Position numbers and translations under genes: made by a program
Shown here: positions 32,347-41,862 of the stretch, piece after piece
How positions within the stretch are numbered: position 1 is the first letter of the stretch
Layout: each line of letters starts with the position of its first letter
Notes under the pieces: model-generated
What the model was told of the DNA's origin: nothing
Seen by the model: only the letters and a program-made list of their open reading frames with translations
Database searches by the model: none
Assembly (NCBI GenBank): GCA_964575975.1
Contig: CAZNTU010000003.1
Coordinates: 1-64,000, forward strand
DNA from: G963674505 sp964575975
Lineage (GTDB): Bacteria; Desulfobacterota; Desulfobacteria; Desulfobacterales; SKZT01
DNA: 64,000 bases
Direction of reading: 5' to 3'

Positions 32347-32991
32347 ATGCGAATTGTCAAGAAGTACGCAAACCGCAAGCTTTACGACACGGTCGACAAA
32401 AGGTACGTGGTCATGGACACGTTGGCCGACCTGATCAAAAGCGGCGAGGAAGTCTCCGTGATCGACAACCAGACGGGGGAGGACATCACGGCTGCGGTGG
32501 TGTCCCAACTGCTGGCCCGCGAAAAAAGGGAAAACGGCGCCGACGAGGCGTCGGGCGTGTTGATCCAGCTTTTGAGAAAGGGCGGCGGAACATTGAAGGG
32601 CTACGCGAAAAAATACGCGGCCTTGTGGCAGGGAACGTTGCACATGGCGGAGGACGAGATCGACAAGATCGTGAACCGCCTGGTCAAGGAAAAGGAGATA
32701 TCGGAATCCGAGGGAAGGAAACTGAAAGACGAGATCGTCGGCTATTCCGAGAACATGAGAAAATGGATCGGCCGGAATATCGACAAGAGAATCGGCGAAG
32801 TGCTGGAAAAGACGAACCTGGCCACCCGGAGCCAAGTGCGAAGGCTCGCCGATATCGTGGAGGAGCTGACGCGGAAAGTGGAAAGGCTGGAGCGTATGCT
32901 GTCGAAAACGCATTCCGAGACCGAGGCGGGAGCGAAGGTCGAGCGGGAACCCGAGCGGACCGAGGAGGAAAAGGCGGAACGTACAACTTGA
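32347..32991 (+). CDS. phaR: Polyhydroxyalkanoate synthesis regulator PhaR-like protein
   Basis: The 214-residue protein begins RIVKKYANRKLYDTVDKRYV and continues IDNQTGEDITAAVVSQLL, the PHB/PHA accumulation regulator DNA-binding domain. The remaining part is helical and heavily charged, with predicted coiled coil (about 95-195), ending in a Glu/Arg-rich tail. PhaR represses phasin genes and binds PHA granules in other bacteria. GGGAGG precedes the ATG at 32347. Two ArsA-type ATPases follow, probably in the same operon. No PHA synthase is in the window. Confidence 0.88.
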   Translation: MRIVKKYANRKLYDTVDKRYVVMDTLADLIKSGEEVSVIDNQTGEDITAAVVSQLLAREKRENGADEASGVLIQLLRKGGGTLKGYAKKYAALWQGTLHMAEDEIDKIVNRLVKEKEISESEGRKLKDEIVGYSENMRKWIGRNIDKRIGEVLEKTNLATRSQVRRLADIVEELTRKVERLERMLSKTHSETEAGAKVEREPERTEEEKAERTT

Positions 32992-33032
32992 GAAACGCGC
33001 AACTTGGGAAAGGACGCGGACGTTAACGGATC

Positions 33033-33974
33033 ATGAAGAGCAAAAGCTTGTTCGACAAGAGGGTTGTTTTCGTAGCGGGCAAGGGCGGGACGGGAAAGAC
33101 CACGCTGACATGCGCGCTGGCGCTGGCCGCGGCGGAAAGCGGCAAAAAGGTCCTTGCGGTCGAAACGAGGGGGAACGACGCTTTGGCCCCTCTTTTCGGG
33201 AAGGGAAAACTCGCGGACAAACCCTCGCCGCTGAGGGAAAACATTTGGGGAGCGCGGGTAAATCCAAAGCGGGTCATAGAGGAATACGTGCAAAAATACG
33301 TGACCGTTCCCTTCGTTGCGCAGCAAATAACCGGCAGCCGCGTTTTCGATCATCTTGCGTCCGCAACGCCCGGTCTCAAGGAGGTCATGACCCTTGCGGA
33401 GATTTGGAGATTCGAGAAAAAAAAAGACCCGGATACCGAAAGGTCTCTTTTCGACCTGATTCTCGTGGATTCTCCCGCGACAGGACACGGGTTGAGCCTG
33501 CTTCGCGTGCCGACCACGCTGATTTCCATGCTTCAAACCGGCCCCATAGCCGAACAGACCCGCTGGGTAAGCGAAATGCTTCGGGATCCGGAAAGGACGG
33601 GCATTTTGGTAGCCACTCTGCCGGAGGAACTTCCCGTAAACGAAGCGCTCGAGTTTTGCCGCAAGGCGGAAAACGATCTGGACATGCGCGTGGAGGCGGT
33701 CGTGGCCAATATGGTCTACCCGGTCATATTCAATCCGGATGAAATTTCGGTTATCGAGGGTTTGGCCGCCTCGGAAAACGGAGGGGCCCGCGCGTCTATG
33801 ATCGAGGCCGCGAAAAGGCAAATCAATCGGCGGAAGGTTCAGGAATCCCACCTCGAAAGGCTGTTGAACGAGGGCGAACACCCGGTGGTCAGGATACCTT
33901 ATTATTATACCAACAACCTGGACGGCGAACAGATCGGCGATATCGCAAAACGCCTGAAATCGGAACCAATTTGA
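33033..33974 (+). CDS. ArsA/Get3-type ATPase 1
   Basis: The 313-residue P-loop ATPase has VFVAGKGGTGKTTLTCA (deviant Walker A with the signature Lys near residue 17), LILVDSPATGHGLSLLR as switch region, and a C-terminal part resembling the anion-transporting ATPase family. It lacks the second ATPase half of ArsA, so should dimerise, perhaps with the following paralogue. In deltaproteobacterial relatives, pairs of such ATPases sit next to a PhaR-like gene. No arsenic genes are nearby, so arsenite transport is unlikely. Confidence 0.85.
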   Translation: MKSKSLFDKRVVFVAGKGGTGKTTLTCALALAAAESGKKVLAVETRGNDALAPLFGKGKLADKPSPLRENIWGARVNPKRVIEEYVQKYVTVPFVAQQITGSRVFDHLASATPGLKEVMTLAEIWRFEKKKDPDTERSLFDLILVDSPATGHGLSLLRVPTTLISMLQTGPIAEQTRWVSEMLRDPERTGILVATLPEELPVNEALEFCRKAENDLDMRVEAVVANMVYPVIFNPDEISVIEGLAASENGGARASMIEAAKRQINRRKVQESHLERLLNEGEHPVVRIPYYYTNNLDGEQIGDIAKRLKSEPI

Positions 33975-33993
33975 AGTCGCGGGTGAATCGGAC

Positions 33994-35121
33994 ATGCTGG
34001 AATTTGTTCTGAAGGAAAACGGACCTCGGATAGTCGCCTGTTGCGGAAGCGGCGGCGTGGGAAAGACCACTGTCGCGGCGACCATCGGACTGGCGGGAGC
34101 CTTGAGCGGACGAAAAACCCTTGTTTTGACGATCGATCCGGCCAAACGCCTGGCCGACTCGCTGGGGCTGGGAAATTTCGACCACGAAATCAGGAAGGTC
34201 CCGCACGAGAAATTCTCCCGAAACGGAATCGAGCCATCGGGCGAATTGTACGCCATGATGCTCGACACCAAGCGCACCTTCGACAGGGTCGTCTCCAAGT
34301 ACGCGACGTCGAAGGCGCAGAAAAAAATCTTCGGCAACCGTTATTACCAGCATATTTCGGGCACGCTGGCCGGTTCCAGGGAATACATGGCCATGGAAAA
34401 GCTGTACGAAATATACAACGAGGACGACTACGACCTGATCGTGGTCGATACGCCCCCCACGAGAAACGCCTTGGATTTTCTGGACGCTCCCGAGCGACTT
34501 TCCAATCTTTTGGGCCACAATTTCTTCTGGAAATTTTTCAGACCTTATCTGTATGCGGGCCGGTTCGGCTTTCGCCTGTTTTCCATATTCGCGTCCCCGA
34601 TTTTGAAATCGTTGAGCCAAGTGATGGGCGCGCGGGTCCTGGAGGACGCCGCCGAGTTTTTCAACCTTTGGGACGACATGCTCTTCGAGGGTTTTCAAAA
34701 GAGGGCCGGGGCGGTCCGAAAACTTTTGGCCAGCCCGGAGACCCTGTTTTTCGCGGTGGCGAGCCCCATGGCCAGACCATTGAAAGAAGCCCTGCACCTT
34801 TACCAGAAACTTGCCGAAAACAACATCGCTTTCGGCGGGTTCATCGTCAACCGGGTACATCCCGAATATCCCGCCGACAATCCGGAGGCGAATCCGGGCG
34901 ATTCGGAAATATTCGGCGAAGTGGAAATCGAGCCTTCCCTGAAGGAGAAGATTCTAAGAAATTTCGAACAATTCAAAAGATTGGGCGTCAGCGATTCGCG
35001 AGCGATCAAGGAATTGAAGGAAAAGATCGGGTCGGACGTTCCGGTCAGGGAAATCGCGCTTTTCAACCAGGACGTGTACGACATCGGCGGACTGATGCAA
35101 ATCCGGAAGCATTTACTTTAG
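33994..35121 (+). CDS. ArsA/Get3-type ATPase 2
   Basis: The 375-residue paralogue of the previous gene has IVACCGSGGVGKTTVAATI (deviant Walker A), TIDPAKRLADSLG (P-loop-following motif of the family) and LIVVDTPPTRNALDF (switch II). The central insert with FWKFFRPYLYAGRFGFRLF is hydrophobic and could contact a membrane or granule surface. It may form a heterodimer with ATPase 1. Its 3' end overlaps the end of the opposite-strand kinase gene by nine bases. Confidence 0.87.
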   Translation: MLEFVLKENGPRIVACCGSGGVGKTTVAATIGLAGALSGRKTLVLTIDPAKRLADSLGLGNFDHEIRKVPHEKFSRNGIEPSGELYAMMLDTKRTFDRVVSKYATSKAQKKIFGNRYYQHISGTLAGSREYMAMEKLYEIYNEDDYDLIVVDTPPTRNALDFLDAPERLSNLLGHNFFWKFFRPYLYAGRFGFRLFSIFASPILKSLSQVMGARVLEDAAEFFNLWDDMLFEGFQKRAGAVRKLLASPETLFFAVASPMARPLKEALHLYQKLAENNIAFGGFIVNRVHPEYPADNPEANPGDSEIFGEVEIEPSLKEKILRNFEQFKRLGVSDSRAIKELKEKIGSDVPVREIALFNQDVYDIGGLMQIRKHLL

Positions 35122-37158
35122 GTCGTCCAGCGTCCTTCTGACCGCCTCGGCCAATTCGCCGATGACAAGCGGCTTCTGCAGGAACGCTTTTATTTCGGGA
35201 TGCGTCGCTTTCACCTCCGTGATTCTCTCGGGGTATCCCGAACAAAGAACGACGGGAATGTCCGGCCTGATTCGCGTCATCCGCGCGGCCAATTCGTCGC
35301 CGGTGATCTTGGGCATGGTCAGGTCGGTAATGACCAAATCGTAGCGAGCTGGGTCTTTTTCGAAAGTTTCCAAGGCTTCCGGCGAGCTTGCGCAGATGTC
35401 CACCTCGTACCCCAAATGTTCGAGAAGCTGTTTTTCCAGGTTTACGAGAACGAGTTCGTCGTCGACAATGAGGATTCTTTCGTTTCCGGTCGGAAGGGAC
35501 TGCTGCTGGTTTTTTTCCGTCTCGACAATCTTTTTTTCGATTACCGGGAGATAGACGTTGAAGGTGGAGCCCAACCCAGGCTCGCTGTAGACCGTGACGG
35601 TACCCCGATAGTCGGCTACGATGCCATGCACCATGGAAAGCCCTAGACCGGTCCCTTCCCCTTTGCCCTTGGTGGTGAAATAAGGTTCGAATACACGGTC
35701 GACGATTTCTTTGGGAATGCCGGAACCCGTGTCGGAAACGGACAGTTTCAAATATTTTCCAGCATCCAGGTTTAACGCTTTGTTTTCCGGGCTTCCGTTT
35801 ATTTTGACAGATTTCATGCTTACGGACAGGATTCCGCTTTTTCCTCTCATCGCATGCGCCGCGTTGGTGCATAAGTTCAACAGCACTTGGTGAATTTGGG
35901 AGGGATCGCCAAAAACGGGGTCCAAATCGCAATCGATATCATGGCGAATTTCGATGGTGGCCGGAAGCGTGGCCTTTAGCAGGTTAGTGGTTTCCTTGAC
36001 GATGGGACCGACATGAACCGGCCGTCTCTCCTTTTCGACCTGCCTGCTGAAAGCGAGGATATGCCCGATCAGGTCCTTCGCCCTCTGGGACGCCTTCATC
36101 ACCTGCTCCAGGTTTCTCCGCATCGCGCTGTTCTTGGGAACGTAGAGTCCCGCAAGCTCGGTGTATCCCATTATGGCCGCCAGGATATTGTTGAAGTCGT
36201 GGGCGATTCCGCCGGCCAAAGCGCCGATCGCCTCCATTTTCTGGGCGCGGAACAATTGTTGCTTCAACTTTTTCTCTGCGCCGATATCCAGCACGAACGC
36301 CAAAATGGCGGGTTTTTCGTTGTATTTGATCAATGTCAGCCAAACCTCCACATCGAACCGCTCCCCGTTCTTTTTCATCGCCGTTAGTTCGTAGTGGGAC
36401 CTGACGTCTTTTCCGGCAAGACGCTCGGACTGCCTTTTGAGCACCTTCTCGCGCTCTTCCGGAACCGCCAGCAATTCCACGGGTTTGCCTAGAATTTCCT
36501 CCGGCTCGTCATACCCGTACATTTTGACGAACTTGGGATTGACATACACGAGCACGCCGTTCTGGGAAATGCGGATGCCCACTCCGGCCTGTTCAAAGGC
36601 GCCTCGATAACGCTCCTCGCTTTCCCTCAAGGCGATCTCGGCCTTTTTTTGGTCCGTTACGTCCACCAAAAGTCCATTGAAATGACCCAACGTTCCATTG
36701 TCGTCGAACACGGGTTTCGAAATGGCATGGATATGCCTCCAGGATTCCTTGGCGGGATTGTAGATTCTGACCTCTTCGTTGAAGGGAATTCTCTCGAGAC
36801 GCGACAGGCGGTTGCCTTTTTCCACGCGTTCCCGATCCGCCGGGTGAATCCGTTCAAACCAACTCTTGAAATCCAATGGATCTTCGACCCCGAGAACGTC
36901 CTTAATCGACGGACTTACGAAAACCACCTTGGCGCCCGATTTTCGGTCGCTTTCCATGGCCAGTTGATAGACGGCGAACCCCTCTGCCGTATCCAGCATG
37001 GACCGGTAATTGTTCCTTTCCTTTTCGAGCGCGTCCGCAAGCGAGCGAACTTTCTCCAACTCCTCTTGCATGCGCCTGTTTAGTTCTTCCAACTCTGGTA
37101 TTCTGTCGCTGTTCAAATTTTCGTCCTTTAAACGAGGGGTTCGCGCTTTTAGTTGCAT
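35113..37158 (-). CDS. PAS-domain hybrid histidine kinase with receiver
   Basis: The protein of about 681 residues has no membrane segment. After an N-terminal coiled coil (ELEELNRRMQEELEKVRS), two PAS domains follow (about 55-175 and 180-300). Then come the phosphoacceptor region GGIAHDFNNILAAIMGYTEL, an ATP-binding domain (DTGSGIPKEIVDRVFEPYFTT as separate N/G boxes, GTGLGLSMVHG) and a C-terminal receiver (VDDE, LVITDLTMP with the phosphorylated Asp, FLQKPL with the Lys). It is a cytoplasmic sensor kinase of unknown stimulus. The start is uncertain: ATG 37158, or a TTG near 37120 after AAAGGACG. Confidence 0.88.
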   Translation of the reverse strand: MQLKARTPRLKDENLNSDRIPELEELNRRMQEELEKVRSLADALEKERNNYRSMLDTAEGFAVYQLAMESDRKSGAKVVFVSPSIKDVLGVEDPLDFKSWFERIHPADRERVEKGNRLSRLERIPFNEEVRIYNPAKESWRHIHAISKPVFDDNGTLGHFNGLLVDVTDQKKAEIALRESEERYRGAFEQAGVGIRISQNGVLVYVNPKFVKMYGYDEPEEILGKPVELLAVPEEREKVLKRQSERLAGKDVRSHYELTAMKKNGERFDVEVWLTLIKYNEKPAILAFVLDIGAEKKLKQQLFRAQKMEAIGALAGGIAHDFNNILAAIMGYTELAGLYVPKNSAMRRNLEQVMKASQRAKDLIGHILAFSRQVEKERRPVHVGPIVKETTNLLKATLPATIEIRHDIDCDLDPVFGDPSQIHQVLLNLCTNAAHAMRGKSGILSVSMKSVKINGSPENKALNLDAGKYLKLSVSDTGSGIPKEIVDRVFEPYFTTKGKGEGTGLGLSMVHGIVADYRGTVTVYSEPGLGSTFNVYLPVIEKKIVETEKNQQQSLPTGNERILIVDDELVLVNLEKQLLEHLGYEVDICASSPEALETFEKDPARYDLVITDLTMPKITGDELAARMTRIRPDIPVVLCSGYPERITEVKATHPEIKAFLQKPLVIGELAEAVRRTLDDLK

Positions 37159-37206
37159 CCAGAACGTAAAAGTCCGGATGTCCGGCAAACTTCGATTTTC
37201 TCGGGT

Positions 37207-37842
37207 TCAAGCGGTCTTGTCCGCAAACGCGCACAGATCGTGTATGGGGCATTTTGCGCAAAGGGGTTTTCTCGCTTGGCAAAATTCCCTGCCGAAGTAG
37301 AGCAACCGGAGAGAGAAACCGTCCCAATCGTTCCTCGGAACGATCTTCATCAGGTCGAACTCTATTTTGGCGGGATCTTCGTTTCGAGTGAAACCCAATC
37401 TTCGGGAAATTCGGGAAACATGCGTATCCACGACGATGGCAGGTTTGTCGAAAACGGTTCCGAGAACTACGTTGGCCGTTTTTCGCCCGACGCCGGGAAG
37501 CCTCACCAGCTCTTCCAAATTGTCCGGAACTGCCCCTCCGTGTTTTTCGAGTATGGCCATGGCGCAGTTTTTCAGATTTTTCGCCTTGTTCTTGTAATAC
37601 CCGGTAGAGCGAATCAATTCTTCCAGCCGGTCCGGTTCGACCTTCACGAAATCCTCCGGCCCCGGAAGTTCCTTGAAAAGCGTTCGGGTCACTTTGTTGA
37701 CCTGCTTGTCGGTGCATTGGGCCGACAGAACGGTGGCGGCCAGAAGTTGAAAGGGGGTCGAAAAATCAAGCTGCGTCTTGACATCGGGATAGGTCTCTTT
37801 TAATATCCCTCGAATTTTGTCGGCTCGCTCCTTGAGCTTCAT
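37207..37842 (-). CDS. nth: Endonuclease III
   Basis: The 211-residue DNA glycosylase/AP lyase removes oxidised pyrimidines in base excision repair. It shows LSAQCTDKQVNKVT, the helix-hairpin-helix LPGVGRKTANVV with the catalytic Lys, VDTHVSRISRRLG with the catalytic Asp, and the [4Fe-4S] ligands CQARKPLCAKCPIHDLC (C-x6-C-x2-C-x5-C). Length is normal for the family. It is transcribed in the same direction as the kinase gene that lies downstream. Confidence 0.96.
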   Translation of the reverse strand: MKLKERADKIRGILKETYPDVKTQLDFSTPFQLLAATVLSAQCTDKQVNKVTRTLFKELPGPEDFVKVEPDRLEELIRSTGYYKNKAKNLKNCAMAILEKHGGAVPDNLEELVRLPGVGRKTANVVLGTVFDKPAIVVDTHVSRISRRLGFTRNEDPAKIEFDLMKIVPRNDWDGFSLRLLYFGREFCQARKPLCAKCPIHDLCAFADKTA

Positions 37843-37974
37843 CGCGCGGCCTCTTCGTGGAAATTAATTAACGGGTTGTCGAACATGCAGCCGCCTCCGA
37901 GAGGCTATTAAAGTGCGCTGCAAAAATAACGCGGGCGATTGTAATACCACGGAATCCTAAAATCAATACAGTTA

Positions 37975-38985
37975 ATGCATTCCGAAAAGATGAATTTCGA
38001 TCCAAATAAAATCAGGGCGCTGGGACTATGCTCCGGCGGGCTGGACAGTATTCTTTCCGCGCTCGTGCTTCGAAATCAAGGCGTGGAAGTGGAGTGGGTG
38101 GCGTTCGAAACCCCCTTTTTTTCGTCAGAAAAAGCAAGAAAGGCCTCCCGCATGACGGGCGTCCCATTGACCGTCCAAAAAATCACGGAAAAATACATGG
38201 AGATGCTCCAAAATCCCAATTGCGGGTACGGAAAGAACATGAACCCGTGCATGGATTGCCATGCGCTGATGTTCAAGCTGGCAGGGGAAATCATGCGGGA
38301 GCGGGAGTTCCATTTTCTGTTCAGCGGGGAAGTCCTGGGACAGCGGCCTATGTCTCAAACCAGGCCGTCATTGAACTACGTGGAAAAACATTCGGGAATG
38401 AAAGGTTCTATCCTGCGCCCCTTGAGCGCGAAAAAACTCGACGAAACCATACCGGAACAAAAAGGCTGGGTGGACAGGGACAAGCTGCTGGATTTAACGG
38501 GACGAGGCCGCAAACGACAGATTCAAATGGCCAAGGAATTCGGAGTGACAGAATATCCCGCTCCTGCCGGCGGATGTCTGCTTACCGACAAAGGCTACTC
38601 GGTTCGATTGAAGGATCTGATGGAACGAAAGCGCTACATCGCCGAGAGAGAATTGCATCTTTTGAAATTCGGACGCCATTTTCGCGCGACATCGGGGGCG
38701 AAGATCGTCGTCGGGCGCACCCAGAAGGACAACGAAAATATACTTAGGCACTGCGACGAGACACGGGATTCGATTCTGAGGGCCGTCCGCTATCCGAGTC
38801 CCATCGTATTGATTCCATGCGAATCCGACCGCGAGGACATACTTCTGGCCGCAGCCATATGCGCCGGCTACACCAAGGCTCCGGCACACATCCCTGCGGA
38901 AGTCGCGCTCGAAAGCCCCGCCGGAAACGAACTGCTTGCCGTTCTCCCCGTTGCGCCCGCGAACGTAAAGCATCTGTTGATATAG
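37975..38985 (+). CDS. ThiI/MnmA-like PP-loop tRNA thiolation protein
   Basis: The 336-residue protein has the PP-loop LCSGGLDSILSALVL near residue 17, typical of ATP pyrophosphatases that adenylate uridine for thiolation (ThiI, MnmA). NPCMDCHALMF contains a CxxC. Later, FLFSGEVLGQRPMSQ and PAPAGGCLLTDKGYS hold further conserved residues. The C-terminal part (about 215-336) has the look of the NFACT-R/DUF814-type RNA-binding domain. It lacks the THUMP and rhodanese domains of E. coli ThiI. Proteins of this layout are common in deltaproteobacteria and are usually described as tRNA thiouridylases. The precise tRNA target is not known. Confidence 0.8.
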   Translation: MHSEKMNFDPNKIRALGLCSGGLDSILSALVLRNQGVEVEWVAFETPFFSSEKARKASRMTGVPLTVQKITEKYMEMLQNPNCGYGKNMNPCMDCHALMFKLAGEIMREREFHFLFSGEVLGQRPMSQTRPSLNYVEKHSGMKGSILRPLSAKKLDETIPEQKGWVDRDKLLDLTGRGRKRQIQMAKEFGVTEYPAPAGGCLLTDKGYSVRLKDLMERKRYIAERELHLLKFGRHFRATSGAKIVVGRTQKDNENILRHCDETRDSILRAVRYPSPIVLIPCESDREDILLAAAICAGYTKAPAHIPAEVALESPAGNELLAVLPVAPANVKHLLI

Positions 38986-39037
38986 GAGCGACAGGAACGC
39001 GCGGTTCGGTCCCGATGCCAAAACGCGTCCGATGCGT

Positions 39038-40087
39038 CTAGCGGCAAGCCTCGGCCCTCAATTGGCCGCAAGCGGCGGAGATGTCGCTCCCCTTGCTCTG
39101 CCGGACGATGACCGTGTAGTTCCGTTCCACGAGAACGTCGCGGAATTTCGCGATAACGGATTCGTCGGGGCGTTGGAATTCGGAGCCTTCGAACTCGTTG
39201 AACGGTATGAGATTGATCTTCGCGCTGACAGGTTTCAAAAGCCCGGACAGACGCCGGGCGTCGACCTCCGAGTCGTTCACGCCTCTTATGAGTATGTATT
39301 CGAAGGTTATTCGGCGCCTGCGTTTCAGCGGGTATTGCTTGCATGCCTCGATCAGTTCCTCGACGGGGTATTTTCGGTTTATCGGCATCAGGCGGCTACG
39401 GGTCTCGTTGGCCGTCGCGTTCAATGAAACGGCGACGTTCGCCGAGGAATCCCGTCCGAACGCGACGATCTTCGGAACCAATCCGGCCGTGGAGACGGTG
39501 ACCCGCCGCGACGACAGGCCGAGGCCGTTGTCGTCTTCCATGATGGTCTCCAAGGCGCCGACTAAATTTTCGTAGTTGGCGAGGGGCTCTCCCATGCCCA
39601 TGAACACGAGATTGGTCAATCGGAGGGTTTCTTGCGGGTCGGAATCGACAAGGTGGATCAAGTCGCGAACTTGGGCGACGATTTCGCCTCTCGTCAGATT
39701 TCGGACGAAGCCTCCCCGGGCCGTGCAACAGAAGCGGCATCCCTGGGCGCATCCGACTTGGCTCGAAACGCAAAGCGTGTAATGGTCCTTCTCGGGAATC
39801 AGGACGCTTTCGATCAGATTTCCGTCTTCGAGTTCGAACAGGTATTTCCTGGAACCGTCCGACGACGTTCGCACATTTTCGACCGACAGGCGGTGGATGG
39901 AGAAGTTGTCGGAAAGAAGATTTCTCAGATCCTTGGAGAGATCCGTCATGTCCGCGAAGGAATCGACTTGGCGCACGTATATCCATTTTTGGATCTGGGC
40001 CGCCCTGTATGGCTTAATTCCGTGTTTTGAAAGCCATGCGACCAAATCGACGGCTGACAGTTCCTTTATGTCTTTTAAACGTGACAT
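39038..40087 (-). CDS. rlmN: 23S rRNA (adenine-2503-C2)-methyltransferase RlmN
   Basis: The 349-residue radical-SAM enzyme methylates A2503 of 23S rRNA and A37 of some tRNAs. It has the N-terminal accessory domain (GIKPYRAAQIQKWIY), the iron-sulfur motif CAQGCRFCCTARGG (CxxxCxxC), FMGMGEPLANYENL, and the C-terminal Cys in GSDISAACGQLRAE that takes part in resolving the protein-RNA adduct. ATG 40087 gives the normal family N-terminus; the open frame extends much further upstream only because it is antisense to ffh. Confidence 0.96.
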   Translation of the reverse strand: MSRLKDIKELSAVDLVAWLSKHGIKPYRAAQIQKWIYVRQVDSFADMTDLSKDLRNLLSDNFSIHRLSVENVRTSSDGSRKYLFELEDGNLIESVLIPEKDHYTLCVSSQVGCAQGCRFCCTARGGFVRNLTRGEIVAQVRDLIHLVDSDPQETLRLTNLVFMGMGEPLANYENLVGALETIMEDDNGLGLSSRRVTVSTAGLVPKIVAFGRDSSANVAVSLNATANETRSRLMPINRKYPVEELIEACKQYPLKRRRRITFEYILIRGVNDSEVDARRLSGLLKPVSAKINLIPFNEFEGSEFQRPDESVIAKFRDVLVERNYTVIVRQSKGSDISAACGQLRAEACR

Positions 40088-40201
40088 CGGGGCATCTTTC
40101 GCATATAATAATTTGATTTTGGATTTGGCGAATAATTCCTTGACATTACATTTTTTCCAATATATTTTCAAGGTTTTATTAGCAATAGCAGGAGTTTGGA
40201 G

Positions 40202-41533
40202 ATGTTCGACAACCTGTCCGAAAGACTCGAGGCCGCTTTCAAAAAGCTGAAAGGGCACGGAAAACTGTCCGAAAGCAACATTCAGGACGGTTTGAAAGAG
40301 GTGCGCCTTGCGTTGCTGGAAGCGGATGTCCACTATACCGTGGTGAAAAAGTTCGTTTCGGAGGTCAAGGAGCGGGCAATGGGTCAGGAAGTGACGGCCA
40401 GCCTGACTCCGGGGCAGCAGGTCGTCAAGATCGTCAACGAGGAACTCACCGAGCTGATGGGTTCGACCCGCCAGGGGATAAACTTGGGCGGCACCAAGCC
40501 GGTGGCGGTCATGCTGGTGGGACTCCAGGGCTCGGGCAAGACGACAACGGCGGGAAAACTGGCCGTGTTTCTCAGAAAAAACGGCAAGAATCCGTACCTT
40601 GTTCCTGCCGACGTCTATCGACCGGCCGCCATCGACCAGCTCAAGAAGCTTGGCGCGCAGCTTGGAGTTCCGGTTTTCGACTCGAAATCCGACATGGACC
40701 CGGTCCAGATTTGCCAAAGAGCAAAGGCCGAGGGCCAGAAGGCCGGTTGCGACGTTCTTCTGCTGGATACCGCCGGGCGGCTCCATGTCGACGAAGGACT
40801 CATGGACGAGCTGGAAAGGATCAAGAAGGCGTCGAATCCATCGGACATCCTTCTGGTGGCCGACGCCATGACCGGCCAGGACGCCGTGAACATAGCGCAG
40901 TCCTTCGACAAGAAGCTTGACATCGGCGGAGTCGTCTTGACCAAAATGGACGGCGACGCCAGGGGTGGAGCGGCCCTGTCGATAAAGGCCATTATAGACA
41001 AGCCGATCAAGTTCATCGGAGTCGGGGAAAAACTGAGCCAGTTTGAGGAGTTCCATCCCGACCGAATGTCCTCCCGGATTCTGGGCATGGGCGACGCCTT
41101 GACCATCATCGAGAAAGCCCAGGCCATGGTGGACGAGAAAAAAGCCGTCGAACTGGAAAAAAAGCTCAGAAAAAGCGAATTCACGCTCGAGGATTTTCGC
41201 GACCAAATGGCCCAGGTCCGAAAAATGGGACCGATTTCCGAACTGATGGGCATGATTCCCGGATTCAACAAGATCAAGCAGCTCAAGGACGCGAAGGTGG
41301 AGGACAAGGAGTTGGTCAAGATAGAGGCCATCATCGACTCCATGACTCCGCAGGAACGACGGCAACATTCCATCATCAACGGAAGCCGCAGAAAACGAAT
41401 CGCCTTGGGAAGCGGTACCACGGTGCAGGATGTCAACAGGCTTATCAAGAACTATGCTCAAATCATGAAAATGATGAAAAAATTCACTAAAGGCGGAATG
41501 CGAGGTTTGGGTCGCATGAAGCTGCCATTTTAA
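40202..41533 (+). CDS. ffh: Signal recognition particle protein Ffh
   Basis: The 443-residue SRP GTPase has an N domain (residues 1-90), a G domain with GLQGSGKTTTAGKLA, DTAGRLHVDE and TKMDGDARGG, and a Met-rich M domain from about 300 (MAQVRKMGPISELMGMIPG, SRRKRIALGSGTTVQDVN) that binds 4.5S RNA and signal peptides. It starts the translation block ffh-rpsP-khpA-rimM-trmD-rplS found in many bacteria. ATG 40202 follows AGGAGTTTGG. Confidence 0.97.
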   Translation: MFDNLSERLEAAFKKLKGHGKLSESNIQDGLKEVRLALLEADVHYTVVKKFVSEVKERAMGQEVTASLTPGQQVVKIVNEELTELMGSTRQGINLGGTKPVAVMLVGLQGSGKTTTAGKLAVFLRKNGKNPYLVPADVYRPAAIDQLKKLGAQLGVPVFDSKSDMDPVQICQRAKAEGQKAGCDVLLLDTAGRLHVDEGLMDELERIKKASNPSDILLVADAMTGQDAVNIAQSFDKKLDIGGVVLTKMDGDARGGAALSIKAIIDKPIKFIGVGEKLSQFEEFHPDRMSSRILGMGDALTIIEKAQAMVDEKKAVELEKKLRKSEFTLEDFRDQMAQVRKMGPISELMGMIPGFNKIKQLKDAKVEDKELVKIEAIIDSMTPQERRQHSIINGSRRKRIALGSGTTVQDVNRLIKNYAQIMKMMKKFTKGGMRGLGRMKLPF

Positions 41534-41562
41534 TAGGAGCTTGAAAAGGAGAAATTGAAGAC

Positions 41563-41817
41563 ATGGCGGTAAGAATCAGATTGGCCAGGCACGGCGCCAA
41601 AAAGAGACCTTTCTACAGAATTGTCGTGGCTGACCAGGAAAGCAGGCGCGACGGCCGTTTCATCGAAATAGTGGGAACTTACAATCCGTTGAAGGACCCC
41701 GCCGAAGTAAACCTTAAGAACGACCGGGTGGAATATTGGCTGGGCCAGGGAGCCAAACCGACCGATACGGTAAAAAGCTTATTGAAAAAGGAATTGGCCT
41801 CCGAACCTGCTGCGTAG
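41563..41817 (+). CDS. rpsP: 30S ribosomal protein S16
   Basis: The 84-residue protein begins AVRIRLARHGAKKRPFYRIV and continues DGRFIEIVGTYNPL, the S16 signature. It binds 16S rRNA early in 30S assembly. It sits 29 bases after ffh with a GAAAAGGAGAAAT ribosome binding site. Confidence 0.98.
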   Translation: MAVRIRLARHGAKKRPFYRIVVADQESRRDGRFIEIVGTYNPLKDPAEVNLKNDRVEYWLGQGAKPTDTVKSLLKKELASEPAA

Positions 41818-41862
41818 CATCCGTGCTCCGTTCGAAGACGGCTTATGAAGGGAGAGTTGCAC

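Noticed and set aside
32742..34337. 531-codon minus-strand frame across the PhaR-like and ArsA-type genes
   Set aside because: It spans several well-supported genes on the other strand and has no recognisable domain.
33033..35121. Arsenite efflux system
   Set aside because: Only single-ATPase-domain ArsA-type proteins are present; there is no arsB/acr3, arsC, arsD or arsR.
40088..41461. Long N-terminal extension of the rlmN frame
   Set aside because: The extra codons are antisense to ffh; RlmN has its normal start at 40087.
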